Position numbers and translations under genes: made by a program | Assembly: GCA_021788095.1 (NCBI GenBank) | Contig: JAJYLB010000031.1 | Location: forward strand, 1 to 49,104 | Length of the DNA stretch: 49,104 nt | Reading direction: 5' to 3' | Source of the DNA: Acidobacteriota bacterium | GTDB lineage: Bacteria > Acidobacteriota > Terriglobia > Acidiferrales > UBA7541 | Shown here: piece by piece, positions 1 through 7,660 of the stretch | Numbering within the stretch: the first letter of the stretch is position 1 | Layout: each line of letters starts with the position of its first letter | The notes under the pieces: model-generated | What the model was told of the DNA's origin: nothing | The model's database searches: none | Seen by the model: the letters and a program-made list of their open reading frames with translations, nothing else

Positions 1-32
1 TGCTCCGGGTTATATTCGAGAAAATTTGGCAT
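1..32 (-). CDS. 5' end of a truncated gene, possibly a transposase
   Basis: Only the first ten codons are inside the window. On the minus strand an ATG at 32 starts the peptide MPNFLEYNPE and is preceded by GGGAGG eight bases upstream, a good ribosome binding site. The N-terminus resembles the starts of some DUF772/IS1182-type transposases, which often open with a short peptide containing a Tyr-Asn/Asp-Pro/Tyr motif. That resemblance rests on ten residues and is weak. No terminal inverted repeat could be identified between this start and the sigma factor gene. Confidence 0.35.
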   Translation of the reverse strand, partial: MPNFLEYNPE

Positions 33-81
33 CGCGCGTCCTCCCGCGCGCAGTATAAGGCTGGTGTCAAGCCGAGTTGCC

Positions 82-110
82 ACACAGACTCTGAAGCCTG
101 TGCTACTTGG
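82..110 (+). repeat. dispersed intergenic repeat module (copy 1)
   Basis: The stretch containing CTGAAGCCTGTGCTACTTGG (91-110) recurs almost unchanged at 6542-6561. A shorter CTGAAGCCTG match lies at 11122-11131. All copies are intergenic, and copies 1 and 2 are followed by a GAAGGCCGCGC string. It looks like a dispersed non-coding repeat of the genome rather than part of a gene. Confidence 0.6.
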
Positions 111-204
111 CTGCAGCCCGAAGGCCGCGCTGCCTTCTCTGCGGTAAAGCCTTTCGCGCCGGGGTGTGGTAGGCTGGAACGAAAGCACAAATGGGGAAGA
201 ACCC

Positions 205-861
205 TTGAGCACCACTGACCGGCCACGCTCGGCTGCCGCCGCTTCCCGCGCCGGGCCCGTTGACGATGAAGCCAGCCTCGTCGCCGCGGCGAAAGCGGGG
301 GATCTGCGCTCGTTCGAAGAACTCGTCCATCGTTACGAGGCGCGCATCTACCGGCTCACTTACAACATCACGCAAAACCGCGAAGACGCCCAAGACGCCA
401 CGCAAGACGCCTTCCTCAAGTCCTACCAGCACCTGCCCGATTTCCAGGGCGATTCGCGCTTCTATACGTGGCTGGTCCGGATCGCGGTGAACGAGGCGCT
501 GATGAAGCTGCGCCGGCGGCGTCCGCAGGAGATCTCGCTCGACGAATCCATCCAAACGGCCGACGACCTGGTGCCGCGCGAGATCGAGGATTGGGGTCCG
601 AAACCCGACCAGCGCGTCGAACAGTCGGAACTCCAAACCGTTCTGGCCCGCTCGATTGCGCAACTCGAGCCGGCTTACCGAATCGTTTTCCAGCTTCGCG
701 ACATCGAAGAGCTATCGACCGAAGAAACCGCGCGCCTGCTCGGCCTTTCCGTTCCGGCCGTCAAATCGCGCCTGCTGCGCGCCAGGCTGAAGCTGCGACA
801 ATCGCTCGACCGGCTCTTCCATGGGGGCGCCAGAAGTGACTTGCAAGAAAGTGAACTGTAA
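205..861 (+). CDS. ECF-family RNA polymerase sigma factor (RpoE-like)
   Basis: The 218-residue product would direct RNA polymerase to a dedicated promoter set. Region 2 spans about residues 24-105, with the conserved DAQDATQDAFLKSY core-binding segment. Region 4 spans about 145-200 and ends in the helix-turn-helix STEETARLLGLSVPAVKSRL. I chose the TTG at 205 because GGGGAAGA lies just upstream. A GTG at 166 would add 13 residues but has no ribosome site. The 3' end overlaps the downstream zinc-finger anti-sigma gene by 41 bases, so the two are probably co-expressed and form a signal-responsive pair. Family assignment is secure, but the inducing signal cannot be read from the sequence. Confidence 0.9.
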   Translation: MSTTDRPRSAAAASRAGPVDDEASLVAAAKAGDLRSFEELVHRYEARIYRLTYNITQNREDAQDATQDAFLKSYQHLPDFQGDSRFYTWLVRIAVNEALMKLRRRRPQEISLDESIQTADDLVPREIEDWGPKPDQRVEQSELQTVLARSIAQLEPAYRIVFQLRDIEELSTEETARLLGLSVPAVKSRLLRARLKLRQSLDRLFHGGARSDLQESEL

Positions 862-1090
862 GAACCTGCTGAACGAGCTGTGCGACTTCCTGGACGGCGA
901 GCTGGACGCAGCCACCGTCGAGGACGTCAAGCAGCACATCGGCCGCTGCGAGGACTGCCGGTTGCTCGTCGATACCACGCGCAAGACCATCGAGATCTTC
1001 TGTAAGTCCGAACCTGTCCCTCTGCCCCAGGAATTGCGCGACCGGCTGCATCAGGCTCTCGAACAGCGATTGCGCGGCGCGCGCTCCTAG
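821..1090 (+). CDS. zinc-finger anti-sigma factor
   Basis: This 89-residue protein carries the ZAS signature H-x3-C-x2-C (His39, Cys43, Cys46, in HIGRCEDC), which in known anti-sigma factors binds zinc and holds the cognate ECF sigma factor. The start lies 41 bases inside the sigma gene, consistent with translational coupling. It has no membrane segment, so unlike many anti-sigma factors it appears wholly cytoplasmic. The C-terminal 35 residues are an amphipathic helix rich in Arg and Leu. Its partner is presumably the sigma factor at 205-861. Two strong hairpins follow the stop codon and could end the transcript. Confidence 0.87.
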   Translation: MGAPEVTCKKVNCKNLLNELCDFLDGELDAATVEDVKQHIGRCEDCRLLVDTTRKTIEIFCKSEPVPLPQELRDRLHQALEQRLRGARS

Positions 1091-1130
1091 CCGCTCCCCT
1101 CCGGCGCCTTCGACGCCCGGCTCACCAGGT

Positions 1131-1167
1131 GGGTGCCCCACCCGCCGGTGTCGCGGGTGGGGCACCC
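1131..1167. terminator. perfect 15-bp stem-loop after the anti-sigma gene
   Basis: GGGTGCCCCACCCGC (1131-1145) and its exact reverse complement (1153-1167) flank a seven-base loop. No T-tract follows, so it is either a non-canonical terminator or a copy of a palindromic intergenic repeat. A second perfect hairpin, GCGCGAGCA/TGCTCGCGC with a four-base loop, lies at 1222-1243. Confidence 0.6.
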
Positions 1168-1221
1168 CGGCAGGCCGCGACAAGTTCCAGCCAGGGCGCC
1201 ACAGGCAAACCCCGGAACCGC

Positions 1222-1243
1222 GCGCGAGCAGGAGTGCTCGCGC
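1222..1243. repeat. perfect 9-bp stem-loop
   Basis: GCGCGAGCA (1222-1230), loop GGAG, then TGCTCGCGC (1235-1243). It sits 30 bases upstream of the blaI promoter and would isolate that promoter from read-through of the sigma operon. Confidence 0.5.
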
Positions 1244-1272
1244 CACCCCCCCTCGCCCGCGCCGCTTTCCCC

Positions 1273-1301
1273 TTGACATACGAATTACTTAGTACTATAA
1301 A
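1273..1301 (+). promoter_or_regulatory. promoter and probable BlaI operator of the blaI-M56 operon
   Basis: TTGACA at 1273-1278 and TATAAA at 1296-1301 are separated by 17 bases, which is close to the sigma-70 consensus. The perfect palindrome TAGTACTA (1290-1297) overlaps the -10 box. BlaI/MecI proteins bind dyads built of short TA-rich half-sites at their own promoters, so autorepression here is a reasonable inference. Confidence 0.75.
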
Positions 1302-1313
1302 AGTGGTGATCCC

Positions 1314-1688
1314 ATGAGACCGAAACACACCACCCCCACCCCCCAGGAACTCGAGATCATGAAACTCGTCTGGGAACGCCAGGCGGCCACCGTCCGCGAC
1401 GTCTACGAAGCTCTGCTCGAGCGCCGCCGCATCGCCTACACCACCGTCATGACCATGATGAATATCCTCGAGGCGAAGGGCTACCTGAAGAAGCGGCGGA
1501 AGGATCGCGCGTTCCTCTACCGCCCGGCCCGCCCCAAGGATCAGGTGATCGGCGGAATGATCCGGGAATTCGTGGATCGCGTTTTCAACGGCTCGGCCGA
1601 GCCGCTGCTGGTCCACCTGGTGAAAGACCGCAAGCTCTCCGAAGAGGACCTGCAGGAAATCGCTCGGATGATCGAGGAGGGGGAATAG
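1314..1688 (+). CDS. BlaI/MecI/CopY-family transcriptional repressor
   Basis: This 124-residue winged-helix regulator has the family's N-terminal DNA-binding domain (about residues 5-75, including LEIMKLVWERQAATVRDVYE and the TTVMTMMNILEAKGYL recognition segment) and a C-terminal helical dimerisation arm. BlaI-type repressors are inactivated by proteolysis triggered by a partner M56 membrane peptidase. That partner is the next gene, whose GTG start lies two bases after this stop. The promoter upstream carries a TAGTACTA dyad over the -10 box. The regulon probably includes at least this operon. Nothing indicates beta-lactam resistance: no beta-lactamase is nearby. Confidence 0.9.
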   Translation: MRPKHTTPTPQELEIMKLVWERQAATVRDVYEALLERRRIAYTTVMTMMNILEAKGYLKKRRKDRAFLYRPARPKDQVIGGMIREFVDRVFNGSAEPLLVHLVKDRKLSEEDLQEIARMIEEGE

Positions 1689-1690
1689 CC

Positions 1691-3493
1691 GTGCCGCTGT
1701 GGTTTTACGATCTGGCCGTCTGGTCGCTGCAGGCCGCCATCCTGATTCTGGTGGGCGGGGCGATGCTCGGGGCGACGCGGCTGCGCGTCCCGCGCGCGCG
1801 CTTGATCTGCCTGCAGATTCTCCTTGCGACCGCGCTTGCGCTGCCGATGGACGAGCCGTGGCGGATTGTCCCGCAGGTGCGCTGGAGCATCCCGGCAAGC
1901 GGCCCGAGCCTTGAGGTCACGGGGATGGCACCGGCGCAAGTCGTGACGGTGACTGCGCCCCAGCCCCATCCCTTTCCCTGGTACCTGCTTGCTACGTTCG
2001 TGCTTCTCGCGGGCGTTTTGCTGCGGCTCCTCTGGCTCGGGGCCGGCCTCGCGCGGCTGGGGCGAGCGCGCCGCGAGGCGCTGCCGCTCGGCCCTCACGA
2101 GGTCGTCGAGGAGTTGCGCTCGGCGTGGGGAGTCTCGGCCGAGGTCCTCGTTTCCAGGCGGCTCGCTTCGCCGGTTACGTTCGGCTGGCGCCGGCCGTGC
2201 GTGATTCTGCCGGCAGGATTCTCGCGGATGGATGCGCCGCGGCAGCGCGCGATCATGGGCCACGAATTCCTGCACGTGCGGCGGCGAGATTGGCTGTGGC
2301 AGGTGGGGGAAGAGGTTTTGCGCGCGCTCCTCTGGTTTCACCCGGCGGTCGCGTGGCTGGTGGGGCAGGTGCGCCTGGCGCGCGAGCAGGCGGTGGACCT
2401 GGAAGTGGTGGCCTACACGGGATCGCGGCGCGAGTACCTGAACGCGCTGTTGGAAATCGCTTCGGCGAAGCCGCACGGGATCCCGGCGGCTCTATTTCTG
2501 AGCGAACGCCATCTGAAACGGCGCGTCGCTCTGATCGTGAAGGAGGTTCACATGGCGCGCAAAAGGATGATTCTCGCGCTTTCGGCCAGCCTCGCCGCGC
2601 TCGCGCTCGCCGGCGCGCTTGTGGGAACTTTGCTGCCCTTGCGGATTTCCGCCTCGCAGCAGCAAGAACAGCGGGAACAAGAAACGAAGAAGGAGTTGGG
2701 CAGCTCTTACAGGAACTGGATCAATGGACCTATTTCCTACATCATCGCCCCCATCGAGCGAGTGACCTTCGACGGGCTGCGGACTTATCAGCAACGGGAA
2801 GCGTTCATCGACCGGTTTTGGCAGCGGCGAAATCCTAATCCAGGCAGCGCGACCAATCGCTTCAAGGAGGAGTTCTACACGCGCGTCGCGTTTGCGAACG
2901 AGCACTTCGGCGCGGCTGGCGAGCCCGGCTGGCGAACGGATCGCGGGCGCATTTATATCATGTGGGGTCCGCCGAATCAGATTACTTCACCGCCCGCTTC
3001 CGGCCATCCGCCGAACTCAGTCGAGACGTGGATCTGGAAGTACCTGCCGGGCGTGGGCCAAGGCGTGACTGCTAAGTTCATCGATCGGACGGGAGAAGGA
3101 GACTATCGGCTCACGCCGGAATCCAATGAGATGCTCATGGCCCCTGGGCAGCCACTGAGGCTCGGCGCGCCACAGGCGAATGAAAAGCAGGGACCTGGAC
3201 CGGGAATCGTTCAGGTCGGCGAGGACGCGATGGCCGCGAGAATCGTCCGCAAGGTACAGCCGGCGTATCCCCCCCTTGGTGAGTACCCCGTCCAGGGAAC
3301 GGTTGTTTTCGACGCGATCATCGGCACGGACGGCACGGTGCAGCAGTTGACCTACGTTTCCGGCCCGCCGCAGCTGGTTGAACCCGCCAAGAAGGCCATC
3401 GAGCAGTGGCGCTACAAGCCGGAGACGATCAATGGCAAGCCCGTCGAGGTGGAGACGACTATCAGTTTGGTTTTTACGCTTGGCGGCAGGTGA
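1691..3493 (+). CDS. M56 (BlaR1-type) membrane peptidase fused to GWxTD and TonB C-terminal domains
   Basis: The 600-residue product has N-terminal membrane helices and the gluzincin motif HEFLH (191-195), with a downstream Glu232/Asp236 likely completing the zinc site. Another membrane helix follows at about 290-315, then a GWxTD domain (GWRTD at 413-417) and a TonB C-terminal domain (about 510-600, starting VQPAYPP). M56 peptidases sense external signals and cleave the BlaI-type repressor. TonB-C domains usually contact outer-membrane proteins. The GTG start follows GAGGAGG and is two bases after blaI. An internal ATG at 2552, in frame at residue 288, is preceded by AAGGAGG with five-base spacing, so a shorter membrane-anchored GWxTD-TonB product is possible. 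The 3' 477 bases are overlapped by an opposing reading frame. Confidence 0.87.
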   Translation: MPLWFYDLAVWSLQAAILILVGGAMLGATRLRVPRARLICLQILLATALALPMDEPWRIVPQVRWSIPASGPSLEVTGMAPAQVVTVTAPQPHPFPWYLLATFVLLAGVLLRLLWLGAGLARLGRARREALPLGPHEVVEELRSAWGVSAEVLVSRRLASPVTFGWRRPCVILPAGFSRMDAPRQRAIMGHEFLHVRRRDWLWQVGEEVLRALLWFHPAVAWLVGQVRLAREQAVDLEVVAYTGSRREYLNALLEIASAKPHGIPAALFLSERHLKRRVALIVKEVHMARKRMILALSASLAALALAGALVGTLLPLRISASQQQEQREQETKKELGSSYRNWINGPISYIIAPIERVTFDGLRTYQQREAFIDRFWQRRNPNPGSATNRFKEEFYTRVAFANEHFGAAGEPGWRTDRGRIYIMWGPPNQITSPPASGHPPNSVETWIWKYLPGVGQGVTAKFIDRTGEGDYRLTPESNEMLMAPGQPLRLGAPQANEKQGPGPGIVQVGEDAMAARIVRKVQPAYPPLGEYPVQGTVVFDAIIGTDGTVQQLTYVSGPPQLVEPAKKAIEQWRYKPETINGKPVEVETTISLVFTLGGR

Positions 3494-5098
3494 CAGTTCT
3501 CCGTTGCTTTGCCCCTCCGGTCGCGCAGGCGCAACCAGGGCGCCTGGGACACCCGAGGTCCCAGGTGCGGCGTAGATGCGGACCCACTGGCCTTTTTCGC
3601 GAAACTCCTTTACCAGCTCGAGGTGAAATCGGGCGACGAGCGTTTGCGGGGGCACGGCGGGCTGGTAGCCAAACCGGAGAGCGAGGGAGCGAAACGCGGG
3701 CTCGGCTCCCAGCCAGTTCCCGGTGGGATCCCACTGGCGGGAGTAGAGGTAAAGCAGATCGAACGGAGGAGGCTTGGCGAAGGAGCGCGGGCTGAAGTCG
3801 TACATGGGCACGACGTTCAGCGAACGAGTCACGTAGCCGAGAAAAGGCTCGCGCAGCTCGGAGGCTGCCGGCCAGGCCGTGAGGATGACGGGATGACCGG
3901 GCAAGGATGCGAGATAGCGCGCGGCGCGCTGGTGCAGGCCGATGAAGGCGGCGTAGGAAACGTTGTCGTCGTAAGGAAAGGGGTAGGGCGGATTCACGAA
4001 CCAGGAGCCGACGAAAGCACAGGCGGCGACAAGGACCAGCACTCTCGCCGCGCGCTTCCCTAGCCGGCCCATGAGGGCGAAGGCGAGGACGTAGAACGCG
4101 GGAAAGACCGGCGTCAGGTAACGAGCAAGGATCGCACCACCAACCACGCTGAGAAAAAGGATGTAGACGCCAATCAAGCCGGCGGCGAGGAACCGGAAAT
4201 CCAGCCAGCAATCCTGTAGGACTGGCTGGCCAGAATCCGGCCGCGGCGCCCCGCCTGTCGGGGGCTTCCGTGCCAGCCAGATTCCAGCCGCGGCGCCCGC
4301 CGTCACGATCCCATTGCCACCGAGCACGAAGACCATCGCCACGCGACTGAGGAAAGCCCGAAGGATGTGCAGCGGCTCGACGGCGCCGTAGAGGTTGTAG
4401 GCAAGGTATCCCCGGTTCCCCGTCCAAAAACCGGTTCGCGCGTGGTAATAGAGCGCCCAGAGACCCAGCAAGATCACTGGCGCGGCGGTAAGGGCCCAGA
4501 CTTTCAAGCTGCGTTCGCGAACGCGGAAATAAAGGAAGGCACAGAGCACCGGCACCGCAACGATCGCAGTCTCCTGGCTGAGCGCGGCCAGAGAGAGCGC
4601 CAGCGCCACGGTAACCCAGCGGCGATCGAGCGCGAAGAGCACTGCGAGGGTCGTGAAAAGAGCTACAGGCAAACTGGGATAGGCCATCGAACTCTGCGCG
4701 AAGAAAGCGGGTGAGAGTGCGAGAAGCAGCGCCGCCCCCGCTCCCGCTTGGCGACCCGCCACGCGGCTCCCCAACCGATAGGTGGCCACGACCGTCGCCG
4801 CCGCAACCAGAATCATCGCGAGCCGCGTGACGAGCGGCCGGAATCCGGCGACACTCCACGCGCCAGCCAGATACGCCGCCAGCAACGGCGTGTGACCGTT
4901 GGGAGGGGTAAGGTGGGGAACGAGAAGGCCGCGGCGATAGAAATCCAGCGCCGCGGGCACGTAGTAACCCGCCTCATCCCAGAAATAGGGCAGATGGAGG
5001 AACGGGAGATGGAGGGCCGCCAAAGCGGCGAATACCAGAAGCAAGAAGCAGATCCTTCGGCCGCCTGACGGCAGAGCAAGCGATACGCCAGAGCGCAT
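3017..5098 (-). CDS. polytopic glycosyltransferase-like membrane protein (ArnT/GT39 type) with anomalous C-terminal extension
   Basis: About ten hydrophobic helices and the periplasmic-loop motif FWDEAGYYVPAALDFYRRG near the N-terminus mark the lipid-linked sugar transferase superfamily (GT39/PMT/ArnT). Acceptor and donor are unknown. The recognisable protein ends around VRIYAAPG (near 3570). After that the frame stays open through a hairpin and then antisense to the M56 gene until a stop at 3017. The tail from about 3570 to 3017 is therefore doubtful, and a lost stop or insertion is likely. I chose the ATG at 5098. An in-frame ATG at 5197 is possible, but the intervening sequence resembles a dispersed repeat. 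Identity of the core is fairly sure; both ends are uncertain. Confidence 0.65.
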   Translation of the reverse strand: MRSGVSLALPSGGRRICFLLLVFAALAALHLPFLHLPYFWDEAGYYVPAALDFYRRGLLVPHLTPPNGHTPLLAAYLAGAWSVAGFRPLVTRLAMILVAAATVVATYRLGSRVAGRQAGAGAALLLALSPAFFAQSSMAYPSLPVALFTTLAVLFALDRRWVTVALALSLAALSQETAIVAVPVLCAFLYFRVRERSLKVWALTAAPVILLGLWALYYHARTGFWTGNRGYLAYNLYGAVEPLHILRAFLSRVAMVFVLGGNGIVTAGAAAGIWLARKPPTGGAPRPDSGQPVLQDCWLDFRFLAAGLIGVYILFLSVVGGAILARYLTPVFPAFYVLAFALMGRLGKRAARVLVLVAACAFVGSWFVNPPYPFPYDDNVSYAAFIGLHQRAARYLASLPGHPVILTAWPAASELREPFLGYVTRSLNVVPMYDFSPRSFAKPPPFDLLYLYSRQWDPTGNWLGAEPAFRSLALRFGYQPAVPPQTLVARFHLELVKEFREKGQWVRIYAAPGTSGVPGALVAPARPEGQSNGELSPAAKRKNQTDSRLHLDGLAIDRLRLVAPLLDGLLGGFNQLRRAGNVGQLLHRAVRADDRVENNRSLDGVLTKGGIRRLYLADDSRGHRVLADLNDSRSRSLLFIRLWRAEPQWLPRGHEHLIGFRREPIVSFSRPIDELSSHALAHARQVLPDPRLD
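3540..3568. terminator. hairpin between the convergent M56 and glycosyltransferase genes
   Basis: GCGCCTGGGAC (3540-3550) pairs, with one mismatch, with GTCCCAGGTGC (3558-3568) across a seven-base loop. It lies 47 bases after the M56 stop, where a bidirectional terminator would be expected. It falls inside the extended minus-strand reading frame, which supports the view that this frame originally stopped before it. Confidence 0.5.
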
Positions 5099-5218
5099 GG
5101 CCTCAGGATGGCAAGCGCTTTTTGTGGCTTGCCGCGCCGCGCCACCGTCAGGGTGGTCCGGTGCCCCCAACCCCCAGCGGGATCTCATTGGCTTCATCGC
5201 TCCGGCGCCGCCCCTCGT

Positions 5219-6187
5219 TCAGGCATCCTCGAAGAGAGCGACTTCGCGGCCCAGCTTGCGGACGCGCGCCAGCTCGTAGATACGGGCGGCGACGGCAACG
5301 TCTTCGATGGCAACGCCGTTCGATTTGAAGAGCGTGATTTCCTCCGCGTCGTGGCGACCGGGTACGCGGCCGACAACGATCTGGGCCAGCTCGACGACGC
5401 TCGCCCAGCGGCCCGCATCGCCGCCGAAGACCTGGATCAGGTCACCCGCCTCGATTTTCGACTGCTCCACCGAGTCGGCGGCGATGACACCCGCTTGGCG
5501 GACGATTTCCCCTTCCAGCTCGCATTTGTGGGCGAGATTGCTGCCCACGGCGTTGATATGCGCGCCGGCGGCGAGCCACGCGGCGTGGATCACGGGATGG
5601 GTGGCGGTGGTTGCGGTGACCACGACGTCGGCGCCACGAACGGCCTCTTCGGCGGTTCTCGCCGGTTCCACGGGCACGTTCACGCGGGCGGCGACTTGGC
5701 GGGCGAATTCCCGCTTCTTCTCTTCGCGGCGGCCGTAAACGCGGACGCGCTCGATCGGCCGGACGGCGCAAATCGCCTCGACCTCGGTGGCTGCCTGACC
5801 GCCCGTGCCCACCACACCCAGCGTGCGGGCGTCGGGCCGCGCCATGAACTTCGTGGCGACGCCGCTGGCCGCGCCGGTGCGCATGCGGCCGAGGTAATCA
5901 GCTTCGATCAGGGCAGCCAACTCGCCGGTGTCCCATCGAAACAGCGGCACTAGAAAGCGAAGCACGCCGCCGGCGTAGGTATAGATTTTCAGACCTTCGT
6001 AGCCGGAGCTGAAATCGGCGGCAGCCATGTAGTGCAGGAAACCGTTGTTGGGGGTATGGATACGGCGGCGGCTGTGGAGGAGGAACGTGCCTTCGGCAAG
6101 ATCGCAAAAGGCGCGCTCGACCGCTTCGAGCGCCAAGGGCATGGTGAGGAGTTGGCGAACGTCATTTTCCGAGAGAAGCAGGGCCAA
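5219..6187 (-). CDS. ornithine cyclodeaminase / mu-crystallin family NAD(P)-dependent enzyme
   Basis: The 322-residue length is normal for the family, whose members convert ornithine to proline or act as alanine dehydrogenases or imine reductases. Visible features are Lys67 in EGLKIYTY, the MRTGAASG segment (102-109), the Rossmann motif GTGGQA (127-132) and the conserved tail FKSNGVAIEDVAVA. The start is a TTG at 6187, preceded by GGAGG with seven-base spacing. No ATG fits as well. It stands alone, with the glycosyltransferase gene downstream on the same strand. The substrate cannot be decided from the sequence, so no gene symbol is given. Confidence 0.85.
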   Translation of the reverse strand: MALLLSENDVRQLLTMPLALEAVERAFCDLAEGTFLLHSRRRIHTPNNGFLHYMAAADFSSGYEGLKIYTYAGGVLRFLVPLFRWDTGELAALIEADYLGRMRTGAASGVATKFMARPDARTLGVVGTGGQAATEVEAICAVRPIERVRVYGRREEKKREFARQVAARVNVPVEPARTAEEAVRGADVVVTATTATHPVIHAAWLAAGAHINAVGSNLAHKCELEGEIVRQAGVIAADSVEQSKIEAGDLIQVFGGDAGRWASVVELAQIVVGRVPGRHDAEEITLFKSNGVAIEDVAVAARIYELARVRKLGREVALFEDA

Positions 6188-6358
6188 GGTCGCGCCTCCG
6201 GTGACGGCAACGAAACAAGGATACTCGCCTCCACAAGGTTCGCACAGGCACAGGGACAGGCGCCGCAGGTTCGGCGGTCGGCGCCACCCGCGACCGGCCT
6301 GTTATAGCGCGGCATCTTGCCGGCCATTCCCCTGTCTCCTCTGCTTCCTCCGCGCCAC

Positions 6359-6393
6359 ACGATCGTAAAAGCTCGCTTTTCTGACAAACATCT
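6359..6393 (-). repeat. dispersed 35-bp repeat, inverted relative to 11075-11109
   Basis: ACGATCG, twelve variable bases, then TTTCTGACAAACATCT. The two conserved blocks are exact reverse complements of blocks at 11103-11109 and 11075-11090, with identical spacing. Confidence 0.7.
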
Positions 6394-6541
6394 TGGGCCG
6401 ACGAATGGGAGCGGGTGGATTCCCGCCCCCCGCTTTCGCGGAGGGCAAGCTTCCGCGGGGATGACGCAATGTAGATGGGCATGCAGGCGGGGGCAAAGAC
6501 CGCGGGCAGGAATGCCCGCGCCACATCGTGCCGGACACGGG

Positions 6542-6580
6542 CTGAAGCCTGTGCTACTTGGTTGCGGCCGAAGGCCGCGC
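6542..6580 (+). repeat. dispersed intergenic repeat module (copy 2)
   Basis: CTGAAGCCTGTGCTACTTGG at 6542-6561 is identical to 91-110, and the next 19 bases are also similar. It lies just beyond the end of the SH3-like gene. Confidence 0.6.
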
Positions 6581-6594
6581 CGCGACCTGAGCCC

Positions 6595-7566
6595 TCACCT
6601 GCGGCGGGCGCGGGCGCGGCGCGCGGGGCGCTCGGGGAAAACGATGGTGGCGCGCATAAGGAACGCGAGGGTCTCCTCGCCGCCGGGGCCAAGGTTCCGA
6701 AAGCGGAAATGGACATCCTTCCGGGGATCGGAATCGAAGGCGACGTCGAGGGGCAAGCGGCCGCAGAGGTCGCCTTCGGTGAATGCCGTCGCGTATTGCT
6801 CCTTCACGACGCTCCAGGTGTAGACGCTGATGCGCGTAAAATCGCACGGCGAGCCTTCCGCCGCACTCGTGCCGGCGAACAGGTAGTACGGTTTCGTGCC
6901 CGCTCGGGGATCGTTGACCGTGCGCAGGGGGAACCAGGCGACTGGCGTGACGCCGGAAGAGGTAGCGTAGGTGGCCAGTGGATCGGGCGGGTCGTCCTGA
7001 ATGAAATCGGCGAGCGACCAGCCGGCGATTTGCCCGCCTCCCTGCCTCCGCGCACGTAGCAGCAGCCAATCTTGCTTCCTCGGCTGTCCCTCGGCGCCGG
7101 AGTTCGACGCGGCAACGCCGCGCGCGAGAATCTCCACCGAAGTGTTGGGCCGAAGCTGTCCGATGCGAGGCGAGTCGATGCCGGGATTGAGGCGAAGATT
7201 CGAGAGGACGCGCGTATGGCCCACCGCCTGCGGAGTCATCTGGCGAACGCGAGCGGCAAGAGCCCCCAGTTGCGCCCATACTTGGGGATCGGCCAGGTCG
7301 TCGGACTCCGCCCACCCGATTTCGCCGCCCGCTCTCCGCACTTCCGTGGAATCGGCGTAGTGGCCGAGTACCGTGAGCTTCTCGCCCCAGGGAAGCTGCC
7401 CGAGCAGGCGCCGTACGGGGCCCGTGCCGTCCCAGAGGGGCGCGCGGTCGAGAGCGACGTAGGCGAACCCCTTGGCCGAGGGTTGCATATGCCACCACAG
7501 CCATGCCCCCGCCGCGCCCGAAACGAGCAGAACCAGAACCAAAGCGATCAGGATACGGCGCAACAT
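6595..7566 (-). CDS. membrane-anchored protein with SH3-like domains, function unknown
   Basis: The 323-residue protein begins with a single hydrophobic helix (residues 4-27) that acts as a signal anchor, so most of the chain is extracytoplasmic. Two segments look like bacterial SH3 folds. One is at about 35-90 (APLWDG...LPWGEKLTVLGHYAD...GWAESDDL). The other is at about 115-190 (VLSNLRLNPGIDSPRIGQL...VEILARG...DWLLLRA...GWSLADF). Such domains typically bind peptidoglycan or peptides. The last ~130 residues match nothing I recognise and end in an Arg-rich tail. The ATG at 7566 is the only sensible start. The gene is monocistronic and divergent from doxX. Confidence 0.7.
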   Translation of the reverse strand: MLRRILIALVLVLLVSGAAGAWLWWHMQPSAKGFAYVALDRAPLWDGTGPVRRLLGQLPWGEKLTVLGHYADSTEVRRAGGEIGWAESDDLADPQVWAQLGALAARVRQMTPQAVGHTRVLSNLRLNPGIDSPRIGQLRPNTSVEILARGVAASNSGAEGQPRKQDWLLLRARRQGGGQIAGWSLADFIQDDPPDPLATYATSSGVTPVAWFPLRTVNDPRAGTKPYYLFAGTSAAEGSPCDFTRISVYTWSVVKEQYATAFTEGDLCGRLPLDVAFDSDPRKDVHFRFRNLGPGGEETLAFLMRATIVFPERPARRARARRR

Positions 7567-7660
7567 TAGAGGTTATTGCCGGACACGGCCACGGGCCATT
7601 GTACTCGAACGCGCCGGCAGCGGAGCCTGGCGGCTGCGGCCGAGGAAAGCCCAGGCGCCG

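Larger units (their letters stand above)
6188..6594. other. intergenic stretch made of dispersed repeat modules
   Basis: No credible gene is present. The stretch holds an inverted copy of a repeat found at 11075-11109 (here 6359-6393). It also holds a TGGATTCCCGC...GGGGATGACG segment like the widespread 'GGAATCC/GTCATTCC' intergenic repeats, and a second copy of the CTGAAGCCTGTGCTACTTGG module (6542-6561). Confidence 0.6.

Noticed and set aside
50..72. Minus-strand TTGACA/TATACT pair as promoter of the left-edge gene
   Set aside because: The hexamers are only seven bases apart, which is incompatible with a sigma-70 promoter.
1314..3493. Beta-lactam resistance operon
   Set aside because: BlaI and M56 peptidases are present, but no penicillin-binding sensor domain or beta-lactamase gene is encoded. 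The peptidase is instead fused to GWxTD and TonB domains.
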